Source: Symsagittifera roscoffensis
Taxonomy: Eukaryota; Xenacoelomorpha; Acoela; Convolutidae
DNA length: 64,000 bases
NCBI RefSeq assembly: GCF_963678635.1
Contig: NC_087065.1
Span: forward strand, 27,921,254 to 27,985,253
Direction: 5' to 3'
A program made the translations under genes and the position numbers. Below the pieces are notes generated by a model. The model was not told where the DNA came from. It did no database searches and saw only the letters and a list, made by a program, of their open reading frames with translations. This document shows positions 34,032-46,202 of the stretch, in pieces; positions within the stretch are counted from its first letter, which is position 1; the number at the start of each line of letters is the position of its first letter.

Positions 34032-34454
34032 ATGTCACTGAACAATTTAGGAAATAAACAAACAATCGTACTACAAAATTGCGAATTAAACAACAAAACA
34101 TACGATCTCGTAATCACACCGCACAAACAAACGATTGGACATACTCGCACAAAACGCCAAACAATAAATAGGAAAATTATAAGTAAACAAAGACAAATTT
34201 TACGAAAAAGATTTTCAAAGCGAAGAAACGCAGTCTCCGAATCAGAAGTCAGTAATTTTGATGCACTTTGCAAACTAAAAGAAACGGTAAACAAAAACTA
34301 CCCAGTTCACGATCATTTATATTTTTCTGATTCAAAAGCCACATCACCTTCATCAAAACAAGGAAAAAGAAGAATAAAAAAATATACAAAAATAAACCAC
34401 TACGTTTATACAATTGAAATCAACCAATCAGACACATTGAACATTACGCACTGA
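34032..34454 (+). pseudogene. ORF0, unit 2, frameshifted
   Basis: Same as 25,544-26,005 up to the KQGKRRIKK region, where a lost base shifts the frame, ending at 140 codons with a different tail. Confidence 0.6.
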
Positions 34455-34472
34455 CAACTATAAAACGAAAAA

Positions 34473-34595
34473 ATGAGCCAGAGTCCAAGTGACGAAAGTC
34501 CAGACGAAAACTCTGTTTTCCCATTTCTCATCAATTCACTCACCAAATACATAGGCAAAATTATTTATTTTCACAAAAATCCAATTTTCCAATGA
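34473..34595 (+). CDS. ORF1, unit 2 (40 codons)
   Basis: Copy of 25,986-26,108. Its TGA overlaps the gag ATG at 34,592 as ATGA. Confidence 0.5.
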   Translation: MSQSPSDESPDENSVFPFLINSLTKYIGKIIYFHKNPIFQ

Positions 34596-35821
34596 CATCA
34601 ACCAATTCAGTAAACTTCCATGACTATCCACATCCCTCACAAGATCATAGTAAAAATTACCCATTTTCCCAACAAAATAGAAATAAACAACAAACACCAT
34701 ATCATACATCAAATTGTTTATCATCAGATGATGAGGATTATTACCGACCAGATATTTTTGCACTATACACACAAGAATATCGTGCGCAAAAACCTCGACA
34801 AAATCAAGTGTGTCAAAACATAAAATATCATCCACAAAATTTAGCTAATACCCAAAGCTATCAACCAATGCACATACAAAATCAACCAAGCACACAATCC
34901 TATCAACCAGCACAATCACAAAACCCGGCCATCATGTATTCTTATCAACCAACGCAAATGGAAAATGAAATACCACTACCATATTATTTACAACAACACG
35001 AAATAACAAAAAATCAACTTACAAACTTTTCACAAATGCCAAATGCCAAAAAATCACTACAAATGACAATGAATCCATACCTAATGGGTGGATCGTCAAT
35101 AAGATCAAATAAACCATTGATGTTATTTACAGGCACAGACGCTGAATACTCTGTAGAAGATTTTTTAAATGCAGTCACAGCAAGTTTAGTTTTAAATATA
35201 GGACCTGAACCAATTAATACACCACTTCACCAAAATTGGATACATAGACGCACAGCGTTAATACAAACAACACTTGCTGGCGCAGCTCAAAAATGGTTTT
35301 CAGTTTTACCTATAGACATAAAAACAGATTGGAAAAGATTCACACAAGAATTTTCAAAAATGTTTGACTCTGAAAGAAATAAACAACATCAAAGAGTTTT
35401 ATGTAATGAAATTCGCAGACTACCAAACGAAACATTTGAAAAATTGGCAGTTCGAATCGAATTACTAGTTCGAAAAGCATATTCACTTAACACTTATGAT
35501 TATAAATACACGAAAATGACAGAAATTTTAATGATGATTCTAACACCTCAATTAGGGAAAATAGCTAATAAAAAGAGAGCATCACATCCCTCCTCAATTC
35601 GAGAACCAGATTTAGATTTCAGAAAACTAATTGATAAACTAGAACAAGCAGAAATCACAATGAAACTCGAAGAAACAGAAAATCTTAAACTACAATACGT
35701 AAATAGAATCGAAACAAATACTACACATATAAACAATATACAAGAATCAGATGTAGATCTAACTGAAAAAATCACTGAAACTTTAAACATGTGTGAGAAA
35801 AAACCCAAATTTCAAAGGTGA
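34592..35821 (+). CDS. gag: gag, unit 2 (409 codons, open)
   Basis: The longest intact frame of the element. The N-terminal third is Gln/Asn/Pro/Tyr-rich with QSYQP-type repeats (about residues 70-130). The capsid-like part follows, with FTGTDAEYSVEDFLNAV and then Trp235 and Trp247 in the WFSVLP...DWKRFTQEF motif typical of retrotransposon Gag. The C-terminal part is helical and charged, suggesting coiled coil. The frame stops just before the zinc-knuckle, which lies one frame away in every unit; this is either a programmed shift or an old indel. Confidence 0.85.
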   Translation: MTSTNSVNFHDYPHPSQDHSKNYPFSQQNRNKQQTPYHTSNCLSSDDEDYYRPDIFALYTQEYRAQKPRQNQVCQNIKYHPQNLANTQSYQPMHIQNQPSTQSYQPAQSQNPAIMYSYQPTQMENEIPLPYYLQQHEITKNQLTNFSQMPNAKKSLQMTMNPYLMGGSSIRSNKPLMLFTGTDAEYSVEDFLNAVTASLVLNIGPEPINTPLHQNWIHRRTALIQTTLAGAAQKWFSVLPIDIKTDWKRFTQEFSKMFDSERNKQHQRVLCNEIRRLPNETFEKLAVRIELLVRKAYSLNTYDYKYTKMTEILMMILTPQLGKIANKKRASHPSSIREPDLDFRKLIDKLEQAEITMKLEETENLKLQYVNRIETNTTHINNIQESDVDLTEKITETLNMCEKKPKFQR

Positions 35822-36635
35822 ACCATCTATCAAAAAATGGTGTAATTTTTGCCGAAGATACGGACACTGTATTGCAGAACGTAGACAAAAACATTGAGAT
35901 AACCAGAACAAACCACAAAAATACAAAGAACCAAATGAATCATTCTAGCAATACATGAAAAAATACCAAAATTTACCAAACAAAAGTATACATAGTAACA
36001 ACAGCTCTGGTAAACCACTTCCAAATAATTCAAATTATTCAAGAAACTAATCACCCTATAACTCTAGTTATAGAGGTAGATCTCCAGAACAAAGAAATTC
36101 AGGAAATTTCTCACAAAATAGATATAGTTGATCAAATAGTCAAAATAATCAGTATAGAAACAACTTTTCACGATCAAATTCAAACAGAAGAGAAGTTTCT
36201 GATACCAGTTCCCATTCAAATTCTAGGAACAGACACTATTCAAACGATAGATCACGAAACTCATCATACAATAGAAACAGAAACTAATCAATTAATAGGA
36301 ATAGAAGTTATTCAAATAATCGAAATCAACGTAACCAAAACAATAGATCAAGAAATATGTCATACAACAGATCCAATTATCAGCGAACGAATAACAACAA
36401 CTACTATAATAAATCACGAAAAATTTCTCAAAATAGGAATCCAAACTATAACAATCAGCAAAGGAATGATTCTCAATCTCCTCACAGAAATAAATATTGC
36501 TACTCCGATTGTCAACACAAATATAGCAGCAACACACCTAAACAACAAAGACAAATTAATCAAGTACAAAAAACTGAAGAAACAACTTCAGACCCCCTGG
36601 TATCGATGATACAGAAAGTACAGAATTACAATTAA
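35822..36635 (+). pseudogene. Nucleocapsid-like region with defective zinc knuckle, unit 2
   Basis: At 35,841-35,882 the order Cys-x2-Cys-x4-His-x4 is seen, but the last position of the CCHC knuckle is Arg (CGT at 35,880), one base from Cys (TGT). The Asn/Arg/Ser-rich tail follows with stops; its last open part is 36,357-36,635. Confidence 0.7.
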
Positions 36636-36639
36636 ATCA

Positions 36640-36900
36640 AATTAATTGTGAATCAACAGACAGCGAAAGTGATACAAATAAAACTAGTTAATATGATCAC
36701 AGCTGATAATGATTGTGAATCTAATATATATGAACAACCTTTCACTTCACAAATTTATGCACTCTTAGGATACTGTGAATCAAATGCCAATCTTTACCCA
36801 CAAACGAAGTAGCATATCGAGTAAACATTATAATACAATTACTATGCCAATCAAAAGTTCTTGATGAAGAATAATCAAAAAACCATATAATAAGCAATGA
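36640..36900 (+). other. Gag-pol spacer with 920-bp deletion scar, unit 2
   Basis: ATTTATG joins directly to CACTCTTAGG near 36,756-36,767, where unit 1 has 920 extra bp (28,237-29,156) with the protease. One shared base at the joint. The same scar is in unit 3 near 47,137-47,148. Confidence 0.85.
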
Positions 36901-36902
36901 AA

Positions 36903-37989
36903 AAAGAAACACAGATTATTTCACAAAAACACCATATTTTAAACAAACGTTTAAAATATCACAATATACAGAAGAACAACTAAAATTTCTCACTATGTTT
37001 ATTTTTCAACATTCTCAAATAACACAAAACGAATTCGAAAAAAATAGCCAAACTGTTGTTGAAATATCCAACAGTTTATGCAACATTCACCACTACAGTT
37101 ACCTTTATAACCTGACGCAATTTTCAAAAAAACAAAAGCAAGCAAAGTACCAATACACTTACATTATAAAGTAAACAGATTACTTGACATTTTAGAACAA
37201 TATGAAATTATATCTCCAGTAAATAAAGAGGAACAACCAAAAGGTAACACCTTTAATAACCCAGTTATCATACTAGCTAAAGGAGAATCACTAAAAATTG
37301 TTCTGGACGCTAGATATCTCAATTCCCTAATTGACGAGTCTAAATGTAATTGGCCCATAGAACACATTCAAGTAGTTCTAACTAAAATAAATGGTAAATA
37401 ATTCACAGCCGCAGACATGAATAGTGCATATAATCAAATGCCATTAGATGAACAATCACGACGGTTAACACAATTCGTTATTGGAAATCAACAATACGAA
37501 TTCAATAGATTATTCTATGGAATATCCATAGGACCAGCAGCTTTTTCAGCTTTTATGAGTAAAATTTTTAGACCACTCATACTCAAGAAAAATGCATACT
37601 TAGACGAAGTTTTCATGCAATCACAAACTAAAGATGAAATGTTTATAATTTTAGAACAGTATCATCAAGTACTCAAAAATGAAAACATGAAAGCAGCCCC
37701 AGACAAATCACATTTTTTCTAACTCGCGTAAAGTTTCTTGGACACATTATTGAAAGAAACACTATAACGTCATTTAAATCACGCATAGACACAATTCAAA
37801 AACTTCAACCACCCACAAATAAAAAGAAAATCCAAGAATTCCTTGGAATGCTAAATTTCCTCAGTAAATATGTATACAAAATGCAATTATACTTAAGACC
37901 TTTCTATAACATCATTAGACAGCAAAACAACTCTGAATGGACTACTGAAAATCAAAGACGATTTGACGAAATTAAAAAACTTTTACTGA
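36903..37989 (+). pseudogene. Reverse transcriptase, unit 2, broken
   Basis: Colinear with the unit 1 RT and extending further, through the thumb/connection (VKFLGHIIER, then KIQEFLGMLNFLSKY and FDEIKKLLL). TAA at 37,399-37,401 is shared with the other units. The catalytic motif reads YLDE (Glu codon GAA at 37,606-37,608) and six bases before it are missing compared with unit 1. A frame change lies after 37,720. Not functional. Confidence 0.88.
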
Positions 37990-38645
37990 ACAAATTTCAA
38001 ACACAATTCCAGATCCAAATCAACCATTCTATGCAATGTGCGATGCATCGAATTTTGGCATCGGCACAGCATTACTACGATCACACAATGGAACAAATAA
38101 GATGATTCTTATATCAACAAACTCTCGCTTGTTTACACAAGCCGAACTACGACTCTCTACTCTAATGAGAGAATGCACAGCTATTATATACACACTTACA
38201 GAATAAGAATTTCTGATACTTGGATCAAAACATCCAACAGTTCTTTTTACGGATCCTAAATCAATTATATTTCCTTTTACACAAAAATCAAATCCAAACC
38301 ATAGAGTTTACAGATTTCAATTAATTTTAATAAAATTTCCAAACTTACTTATAGCTTGGACAGCAGGAAAAAATCTTGCATTACCAGATACACTAAGTAG
38401 AAGTACACCACCTGAATTACTTACACGAAAAACTACAGTTGAAATACCACAAAATATTAAATTTTATCTTGCAAAAAAAAACATCACCACAATTAGAATG
38501 TAAATATGCTGTAAAAACCGATATAGATCAATCACAGATAAACAATTTACAACATTTTCCACTTTATTTAGATTGTCAAAATAATCACTATGAAGTCGAT
38601 TTATTAGGTACATCCACATTTAAACCAATTCCGTATTCACATTGA
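37990..38645 (+). pseudogene. RNase H, unit 2, broken
   Basis: Seen: CDASNFGIGTALL (first catalytic Asp region), RECTAIIYTL, FTDPKSIIF and LPDTLSR, in the order usual for Ty3/gypsy RNase H. TAA at 38,204-38,206 interrupts it. The A-run at about 38,473-38,481 is two bases shorter than in unit 3, which shifts the C-terminal frame. Confidence 0.85.
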
Positions 38646-38835
38646 ATAAAAATATTACTCAACAAAAGACAATAAAACAACAGCCACACAAAAATTCTCC
38701 TTTCCCATTAATAAAAAAAGAAAGTTTAACTGACATTATAAATTTATCAGGACCACCGACAAATGATTTAAAATACACAATAAATCAAGTTTTTAACGTT
38801 CACGACCCACTTGACACAATTCCTCAACAAAAATA

Positions 38836-40373
38836 GCAGTCGAAAATTTTTTTCTACCACCAACAGAAACAATTACTCTACAATTATTACAAAAATACCA
38901 AAATTTTGACCCTGTCATTAGACAACTCAAATCATGGCACAAATATAAAACAAAGCCAGCAAAAGCTGATGCAACAATATTAGGAAACAAAACACTCCTC
39001 CGATACTTTAGAAAGTTTAATAATACGACTATAAATGAAAACACAGATCGTTTATAATATCAAACACCCGATTATAAAGTACCCCGTCTTCCCCTCAGTA
39101 TGATGTTAATAGAATTAAACATATCACACACACAAAATACAAAAGGACACTCAGGATCAGAAAAGACATATTCAAATTTTACACAAAATTTTTACTTCCC
39201 AAATGCATCAATTTGTATTAAAGTTTTATGCAACGATTGCATAATATGTCAACTAAAAAAACCTTATCCAAATCGAAAACAAATAGCACCAAAACAAGAT
39301 TTTAAAGGTTAAAGTAAGATTTTAAAGGACAAAGTCTATATTTCAATCATAGAATTTAATTTGACACAAAAGGACCAATTTCACCATCCTCTGAAGGAAA
39401 TTCTTATATTATGATCATTGTTGATGCATTTACGCACTACGTAGCACTCAACCCAGTACCAGATTGTAATGCTTATTAAGCATACACAACACTTTACGAA
39501 CATTGGATAGCTAAATTCGGACTACCCGAAATACTAGTCACAGATAACGGCACAGAATTTATAAATAATGAAATCATCACATTATGCCACCTATATAACA
39601 TCAAATGTAAACCACGTACATCTCATGCACCATGGACAAATGGATTAGTTGAAGGTATGAACCGTTCACTACAAGAATATCTTCGATGTATCATAAATGG
39701 AAATGATACACGATACACTGAATGGTCAGCAGATGAAAAATTATTCCCCGTATCTTATTATTCACAAATCACAACAACTCTAGGAATGTCACCATACGAA
39801 ATGATTTTTAATCAAAAGCCACGAAAACCAATTATGTTCACAGCAAAAGCCCATAAAAATACACAAGGCTATTGTCAACCAAATAAAGATTCAATTTGTT
39901 ATAATCTACCATTACATACACATGATGAAGACCACTTTCGTCATCCACAAGTTTTAAAATTAGCTTCCGGTTCACATACCGAATGGAATTTAAATAGAGA
40001 TAAAAAACATAATGAATTATACCAAAAAGTAACAAAAAAATTGTTACAAAGGCAAATTATAAACAACCAAATTAATTCACATTTCATGCCAGCCACCGAT
40101 TTAAAAATTGGAACATTTGTTTTAATACCTAATTTCAATACACAAAAACGAATATCCAAAAAATTACAACCACTTCGAAAAGGACCATACCAAATAATTG
40201 ATAAACCTACCGAAGTAACATACAATTTTACTGACTCCAGCAAAAAAGAAATCGTTCAACACCGTAACAACCTGTTACCTTATTATCCAAAAAAATACGC
40301 ATTCCGCGAATTAACTCAATTAGATTCCTTCACAGGCTTACACATCGTTCAAAACAATCCACAAAAGGAATAA
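38836..40373 (+). pseudogene. Integrase, unit 2, broken
   Basis: Zinc-binding HHCC domain: His at 39,127 and 39,148, Cys at 39,229 and 39,238. Catalytic core: Asp at 39,363, Asp at 39,543, Glu at 39,651 with exactly 35 residues between the last two (DX35E). The C-terminal GPY motif at 40,182-40,190 (in KGPYQII) is diagnostic of the Ty3/gypsy group. Breaks: a 20-bp offset direct duplication of AAGATTTTAAAGG (39,296-39,328) shifts the frame between HHCC and core, and TAA lies at 39,477-39,479. The frame after 39,657 is open to 40,373; a decayed Pol tail ending LRSQPRKNYK continues to about 40,600. Confidence 0.9.
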
Positions 40374-40599
40374 AATCAAAACGTTAATACCAATAAAAAT
40401 CAAAAAACAATGCAACAGCCAAACGCAAACCCTCAAATATCAAACACACCAGAACCAAAAACATATCAAAAAGAATGAAAAAATAGAAATAAGACAGAAA
40501 AAATCTTACCACAGGATCAACAACAATAATCCGAACATAGAGAATCATCACGTCTTAGAAGTCAACCACGAAAAAACTATAAGATATTCATCCCATAAT

Positions 40600-41546
40600 C
40601 TAAAACATTAAAGAAAGCTGAGTTTCAAAAACAATTTTAAATTAGATTACCATCAACATTCTTTTTAATCACTTTAAACTTTCACATTTCTGAAAAAACG
40701 TGCTGAAAATAACCTCGATCAATTCTAGTTCAATTTCAGCCAATAGTAATCATTCAAATTGCGACCTTTTTATATCTAACAAAAACTCATTAGCCGACAG
40801 ATATTAATCTCCAGGCATATCTATAACTATTATTTTACATTCTCCATGTCAAAAATAAGCAACTTGCTAAAACGTGACAACAAAAATAAACACTACTTCA
40901 ATATTACAACCCTCCCCTATCAGATTATGCAAAAATCAACAAATACTTTCCCAACTCAGACCTCAAAAACCCTGCAACCAATGATGGCAAATTAGCCTAA
41001 AGTAAAAAAGACCCATGATCATTTGGCCTAAAGTACAAATATTTTTCCAAGATAACCCCAACTACCCAACAAATAAAAACAAAACTATGAAGACCTCCCG
41101 AATACCATAAAAATACACCCCTAACAATTTTTGACAAAACTCAACCCACTTGTCAAAAAATTGATAAATAATCCGACCACACTTGAGTTTCGCCTCAAAA
41201 CTTTAAAAAACATTCGACGAAACAAATCATTTCTTAAATCCTTTAACAGTTGATAACATAAAACAAAAACTTTCAAATCTTTTTACAAAATTTCCCACTC
41301 TATTTAAACTTTTGCTTTTCTTTTTTATTGAAACTTTTGAATCTCTAATAACCCTTTCTATATTTTTTTACAATCTTTTTAAATTTTCTATTCCCTATTT
41401 GAAATATATCTCCAACTTTCCCAAATCCTTGACCACATCTACAGGTACGAAAACATAAAATCTATTTAAATGATGCAAACCATTTTTAGTCGAAAAGATA
41501 CTTTTTTTTATTCATAATTTTTCTCACATTTTTAATATCTCTAATC
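40600..41546 (+). other. Non-coding spacer 3' of pol, unit 2
   Basis: T-rich on its second half, no gene seen. A pyrimidine-rich stretch ending CATCTACAG (about 41,437-41,445) could be the 3' splice site for an envelope mRNA, which is inference. The same spacer is at 50,983-51,929 in unit 3. Confidence 0.45.
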
Positions 41547-41657
41547 ATGACAATGTGCAAATGTATAAAAATAGCAATAGTCACTTTCGCCTTAGCAACT
41601 ATTTTTTTGATACTTTTTCTTGAAGAATATTATAATAAACATAAAATTTCCCAATAA
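41547..41657 (+). CDS. Small membrane-protein ORF, unit 2 (36 codons)
   Basis: Same as 51,930-52,040 with one substitution near the end. One strongly hydrophobic segment (IAIVTFALATIFLILFL) flanked by Cys/Lys residues. See unit 3. Confidence 0.4.
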   Translation: MTMCKCIKIAIVTFALATIFLILFLEEYYNKHKISQ

Positions 41658-42097
41658 GAATTAAACACTCAAATACCTTTTCAAAATTGCTTATCAATCA
41701 CCTTCAAACCAGCCCCCACCAACAACATCCCAAGAAAGTCCAATAACACCTACAACTACCAATAATCCCCAACCATCAACACGAATTTCTTTTCAAGATA
41801 ATCCATACACTTTTGAAGAACGACACGCACGATTATCTGAACCATTAGAACCAGTTCATCGCCAAGCATCTTTAAGCGAACCAACATATAATTTATATCC
41901 CACCTTACAACAAGATCTTAACCGAGTAAGACATATAAGCCAAAATCAAAACACACTTGAAATAAATTGACAAATCATACACCCAAGAAGAAATAGAAAT
42001 TTTCAAACCCCAGAGTTCATTTTAACATACCCCAATCGCCAACACCAATTACCTCAGAACTTTCAAATAGTACACTACCGGAAACTCCCACATTTGC

Positions 42098-42113
42098 AAT
42101 CGACCTAACCACT
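42098..42113. other. Junction filler between units 2 and 3
   Basis: AATCGACCTAACCACT lies between the cut end of unit 2 and the start of unit 3. The same word recurs 22 bp later inside unit 3 (AATCGACCTAACCACTAAGC). This short templated insertion is what replication template switching leaves behind. Confidence 0.8.
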
Positions 42114-42757
42114 AAAAGCAATCGACCTAACCACTAAGCAATGAGAAAAATCGATTTGCTGTTTTGCACATGATTTGCATATGATAGTTAAATGAAAGTT
42201 TGGTGTTGCAAACAAGCAGATTTGCTTAATTTTTCTCAAGTTTAATAGTGCAAAACCAACGCATCAAAACAGAATACACTTCAAAATTAAAACAACCCAA
42301 ATTTTTTGAACAATTTAAAAGTGTTTGGGGGCGCAATCAACTATCGATGTTGGCTCATTTATTTGCGCTACTGTGAACCACCGACTACTGTTTACCGCTA
42401 TTAAGCCAAAATTGCACGGAGAAAAAAATTATGTCAGGCAAAAAAGTTGTTATAAACTCAATCCACCATCAAACTCGGCTCATTAATTTGCGCTATTAAG
42501 AACCACCGACTACTTTTAACCGCTATTTAGCCAAAATTATATAGAAAAAAGTACACAAAAAAAGGCAAAAAAATGTAAAAATAAAAAAACTGAAGTGAGC
42601 TGATAAGGTATAGTTTTAGCGCTAGATTTAATCGCATAAGCGTCAAATTATCTAAATTATTATGAAAAAAAGTTTTCTTCAGCAAAAATTTGGCTCACAG
42701 CAAGAAACAACAAAAAACGTTGTATTCAGAGGCTTAATTTCAAGTACTAGAGAATGG

Positions 42758-43096
42758 TGAAACCAGATCTAAACTACATTTTATTAATGGATATAAAATA
42801 GATATTTTATCACTAAAAAGTATTTAATATTAACCAATCATGATCCATCTAACTAACAACCCACTTATTTGTAAGTGCTGAAATTACTTGTAATTTCAGC
42901 ACCAGAGAGATTTGAGTTTAACTTAGAAATTAGTTTCCTCTCCAAGAGACCTTCTAGCAATCGCAATAAGCCAGAATACTCTAGATCTATTGAGCCTAGC
43001 AGAGACTAGTTAAACACCCTGAGACTAGTAGATATAAGAGTAAGATTAGGATCGGAATTAGTCATAATCTATGATTTAAACCTCGAACATAACTCA
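42758..43096 (+). mobile_element. 5' LTR, unit 3 (339 bp)
   Basis: Practically identical to 32,377-32,715. Primer-site candidate TGGTGCGACC at 43,099-43,108. This would be the 5' end of the shortest complete element (42,758-59,567). Confidence 0.9.
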
Positions 43097-44412
43097 TCTG
43101 GTGCGACCATAAGTCTCGAATAAGACCTTAAAAAACAAGTTAGCTTAGAACTAACAAGATAGATTAGAAATTGACAAAAACATTCCCGAAAAGTTACATG
43201 ACAATAATTTAATTGAAATGTCTCTACGACTCAATAGATCAGAGCCGCTATTCCGTACAATACGAGAACTACCCGGTATTGGAAAAAAACCTCGGACAAG
43301 AGACGATCTACGACTACGAAGAAACTTACCATTAAATTTCATGGTCGTACGGCAAAAGCCAATACAAACTTTTTTATTTAAAATTTTACTAGCAATGAAT
43401 TTAGATTTTCATTTGCAAACATAAAATCTTGAAGAAAAATTTTCAATGATTATTTCAGGCGCTAAACAAAATTTTCTATTGTACAATAACGATTGATAAA
43501 AACATCTCGAATCGTTTCCTCCAAAACTGCAGTAAGATTCAAAAAGATATCTGAAAAATATATTTATTAAAAATAAAAATGAAAATTAGTTAGCATGATC
43601 ATAAATTACTAGTATATACAAATCATCGTGTCATCTCCAGCTTCATCACCTAAACATAACAACAATCTTAAAACTACTAACATCATCAAAAACTAAACCT
43701 TTCTATCAATAAAACCTAAAAATTTTTTTAAAAGCTTATCCTAAATTGTATCTTGTATCTTTAATGAACCTAATTTTATCTGCACCTTAAAAACAGATCA
43801 TCAACGCTTTCCTTGGATCTTCTTAAATACTTAACTTAATTCATTTTATAAAATTAAAATTTATATCCTGATCATCAAGGCTTATCCTTGGATCAAATAG
43901 AACAATTTTGTTCTCCCCCACCCTATTAATAAAGTGTCTAACTACCGCAAACGTCGATTCACTACCCAACCCTTTCAAAGACCCAGGACTAATAGAAATT
44001 TTTCAAATCACTCTAACCATTTTAATTAGGCTAAACAGTGAAGAACTTCGGTTATTCATCCTTCACTTGATCCCCTCTCTTACCTGACCCAGGCTAAATC
44101 TTAAATCTTAGTAAGTTTGAAAAAGTACCTAACGGATTACTTGCGTTCTAATTATACCTGAACCTTGTGGATCGATTTACTGTTCTCCAACTCTTGAACA
44201 CAATCATTACCCTAAGTAAGATTAAGTAAGTTAACACCTTAACTTAGAATAGTCACGAGAAAGTAATAGTCATTCTCCGGAATCGATATATACTTTTCTC
44301 TTCAACCCTGAATAAAAAGACCCAAGTTAGGCTAACCAAAAAATCGTAAGGACTAACAGTCTAGGATATTAAAATCATTAATAAAAACCTTGCACCCTTC
44401 ATCCTAAACCTT

Positions 44413-44703
44413 ATGTCACTGAACAATTTAGGAAATAAACAAACAATCGTACTACAAAATTGCGAATTAAACAACAAAACATACGATCTCGTAATCACAC
44501 CGCACAAACAAACGATTGGACATACTCGCACAAAACGCCAAACAATAAATAGGAAAATTATAAGTAAACAAAGACAAATTTTACGAAAAAGATTTTCAAA
44601 GCGAAGAAACGCAGTCTCCGAATCAGAAGTCAGTAATTTTGATGCACTTTGCAAACTAAAAGAAACGGTAAACAAAAACTACCCAGTTCACGATCATTTA
44701 TAA
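44413..44703 (+). pseudogene. ORF0, unit 3, stopped early
   Basis: Copy of ORF0 with TAA at 44,701-44,703 where units 1 and 2 have TAT. This substitution arose after the recent duplication. Confidence 0.6.
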
Positions 44704-44853
44704 TTTTCTGATTCAAAAGCCACATCACCTTCATCAAAACAAGGAAAAAGAAGAATAAAAAAATATACAAAAATAAACCAGTACGTTTATACAATTGAAA
44801 TCAACCAATCAGACACATTGAACATTACGCACTGACAACTATAAAACGAAAAA

Positions 44854-44976
44854 ATGAGCCAGAGTCCAAGTGACGAAAGTCCAGACGAAAACTCTGTTTT
44901 CCCATTTCTCATCAATTCACTCACCAAATACATAGGCAAAATTATTTATTTTCACAAAAATCCAATTTTCCAATGA
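44854..44976 (+). CDS. ORF1, unit 3 (40 codons)
   Basis: Identical in layout to units 1 and 2; TGA overlaps the gag start at 44,973. Confidence 0.5.
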   Translation: MSQSPSDESPDENSVFPFLINSLTKYIGKIIYFHKNPIFQ

Positions 44977-46202
44977 CATCAACCAATTCAGTAAACTTCC
45001 ATGACTATCCACATCCCTCACAAGATCATAGTAAAAATTACCCATTTTCCCAACAAAATAGAAATAAACAACAAACACCATATCATACATCAAATTGTTT
45101 ATCATCAGATGATGAGGATTATTACCGACCAGATATTTTTGCACTATACACACAAGAATATCGTGCGCAAAAACCTCGACAAAATCAAGTGTGTCAAAAC
45201 ATAAAATATCATCCACAAAATTTAGCTAATACCCAAAGCTATCAACCAATGCACATACAAAATCAACCAAGCACACAATCCTATCAACCAGCACAATCAC
45301 AAAACCCGGCCATCATGTATTCTTATCAACCAACGCAAATGGAAAATGAAATACCACTACCATATTATTTACAACAACACGAAATAACAAAAAATCAACT
45401 TACAAACTTTTCACAAATGCCAAATGCCAAAAAATCACTACAAATGACAATGAATCCATACCTAATGGGTGGATCGTCAATAAGATCAAATAAACCATTG
45501 ATGTTATTTACAGGCACAGACGCTGAATACTCTGTAGAAGATTTTTTAAATGCAGTCACAGCAAGTTTAGTTTTAAATATAGGACCTGAACCAATTAATA
45601 CACCACTTCACCAAAATTGGATACATAGACGCACAGCGTTAATACAAACAACACTTGCTGGCGCAGCTCAAAAATGGTTTTCAGTTTTACCTATAGACAT
45701 AAAAACAGATTGGAAAAGATTCACACAAGAATTTTCAAAAATGTTTGACTCTGAAAGAAATAAACAACATCAAAGAGTTTTATGTAATGAAATTCGCAGA
45801 CTACCAAACGAAACATTTGAAAAATTGGCAGTTCGAATCGAATTACTAGTTCGAAAAGCATATTCACTTAACACTTATGATTATAAATACACGAAAATGA
45901 CAGAAATTTTAATGATGATTCTAACACCTCAATTAGGGAAAATAGCTAATAAAAAGAGAGCATCACATCCCTCCTCAATTCGAGAACCAGATTTAGATTT
46001 CAGAAAACTAATTGATAAACTAGAACAAGCAGAAATCACAATGAAACTCGAAGAAACAGAAAATCTTAAACTACAATACGTAAATAGAATCGAAACAAAT
46101 ACTACACATATAAACAATATACAAGAATCAGATATAGATCTAACTGAAAAAATCACTGAAACTTTAAACATGTGTGAGAAAAAACCCAAATTTCAAAGGT
46201 GA
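44973..46202 (+). CDS. gag: gag, unit 3 (409 codons, open)
   Basis: Same length and sequence as unit 2 gag, with one replacement seen near the C-terminus (Val to Ile, GTA to ATA, at about 46,133). Domain description as in unit 2. Confidence 0.85.
   Translation: MTSTNSVNFHDYPHPSQDHSKNYPFSQQNRNKQQTPYHTSNCLSSDDEDYYRPDIFALYTQEYRAQKPRQNQVCQNIKYHPQNLANTQSYQPMHIQNQPSTQSYQPAQSQNPAIMYSYQPTQMENEIPLPYYLQQHEITKNQLTNFSQMPNAKKSLQMTMNPYLMGGSSIRSNKPLMLFTGTDAEYSVEDFLNAVTASLVLNIGPEPINTPLHQNWIHRRTALIQTTLAGAAQKWFSVLPIDIKTDWKRFTQEFSKMFDSERNKQHQRVLCNEIRRLPNETFEKLAVRIELLVRKAYSLNTYDYKYTKMTEILMMILTPQLGKIANKKRASHPSSIREPDLDFRKLIDKLEQAEITMKLEETENLKLQYVNRIETNTTHINNIQESDIDLTEKITETLNMCEKKPKFQR

Larger units (their letters stand above)
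30462..42097 (+). repeat. Amplified block, unit 2 (11.6 kb)
   Basis: Starts with the same host flank as unit 1 and runs through LTR, gag and the whole of pol into the P/S/T-rich ORF, where it is cut at ...CACATTTGC (42,097). From 31,733 on it is nearly identical to unit 3 (offset 10,381, then 10,383 after a two-base A-run difference at 38,47x). Confidence 0.95.
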
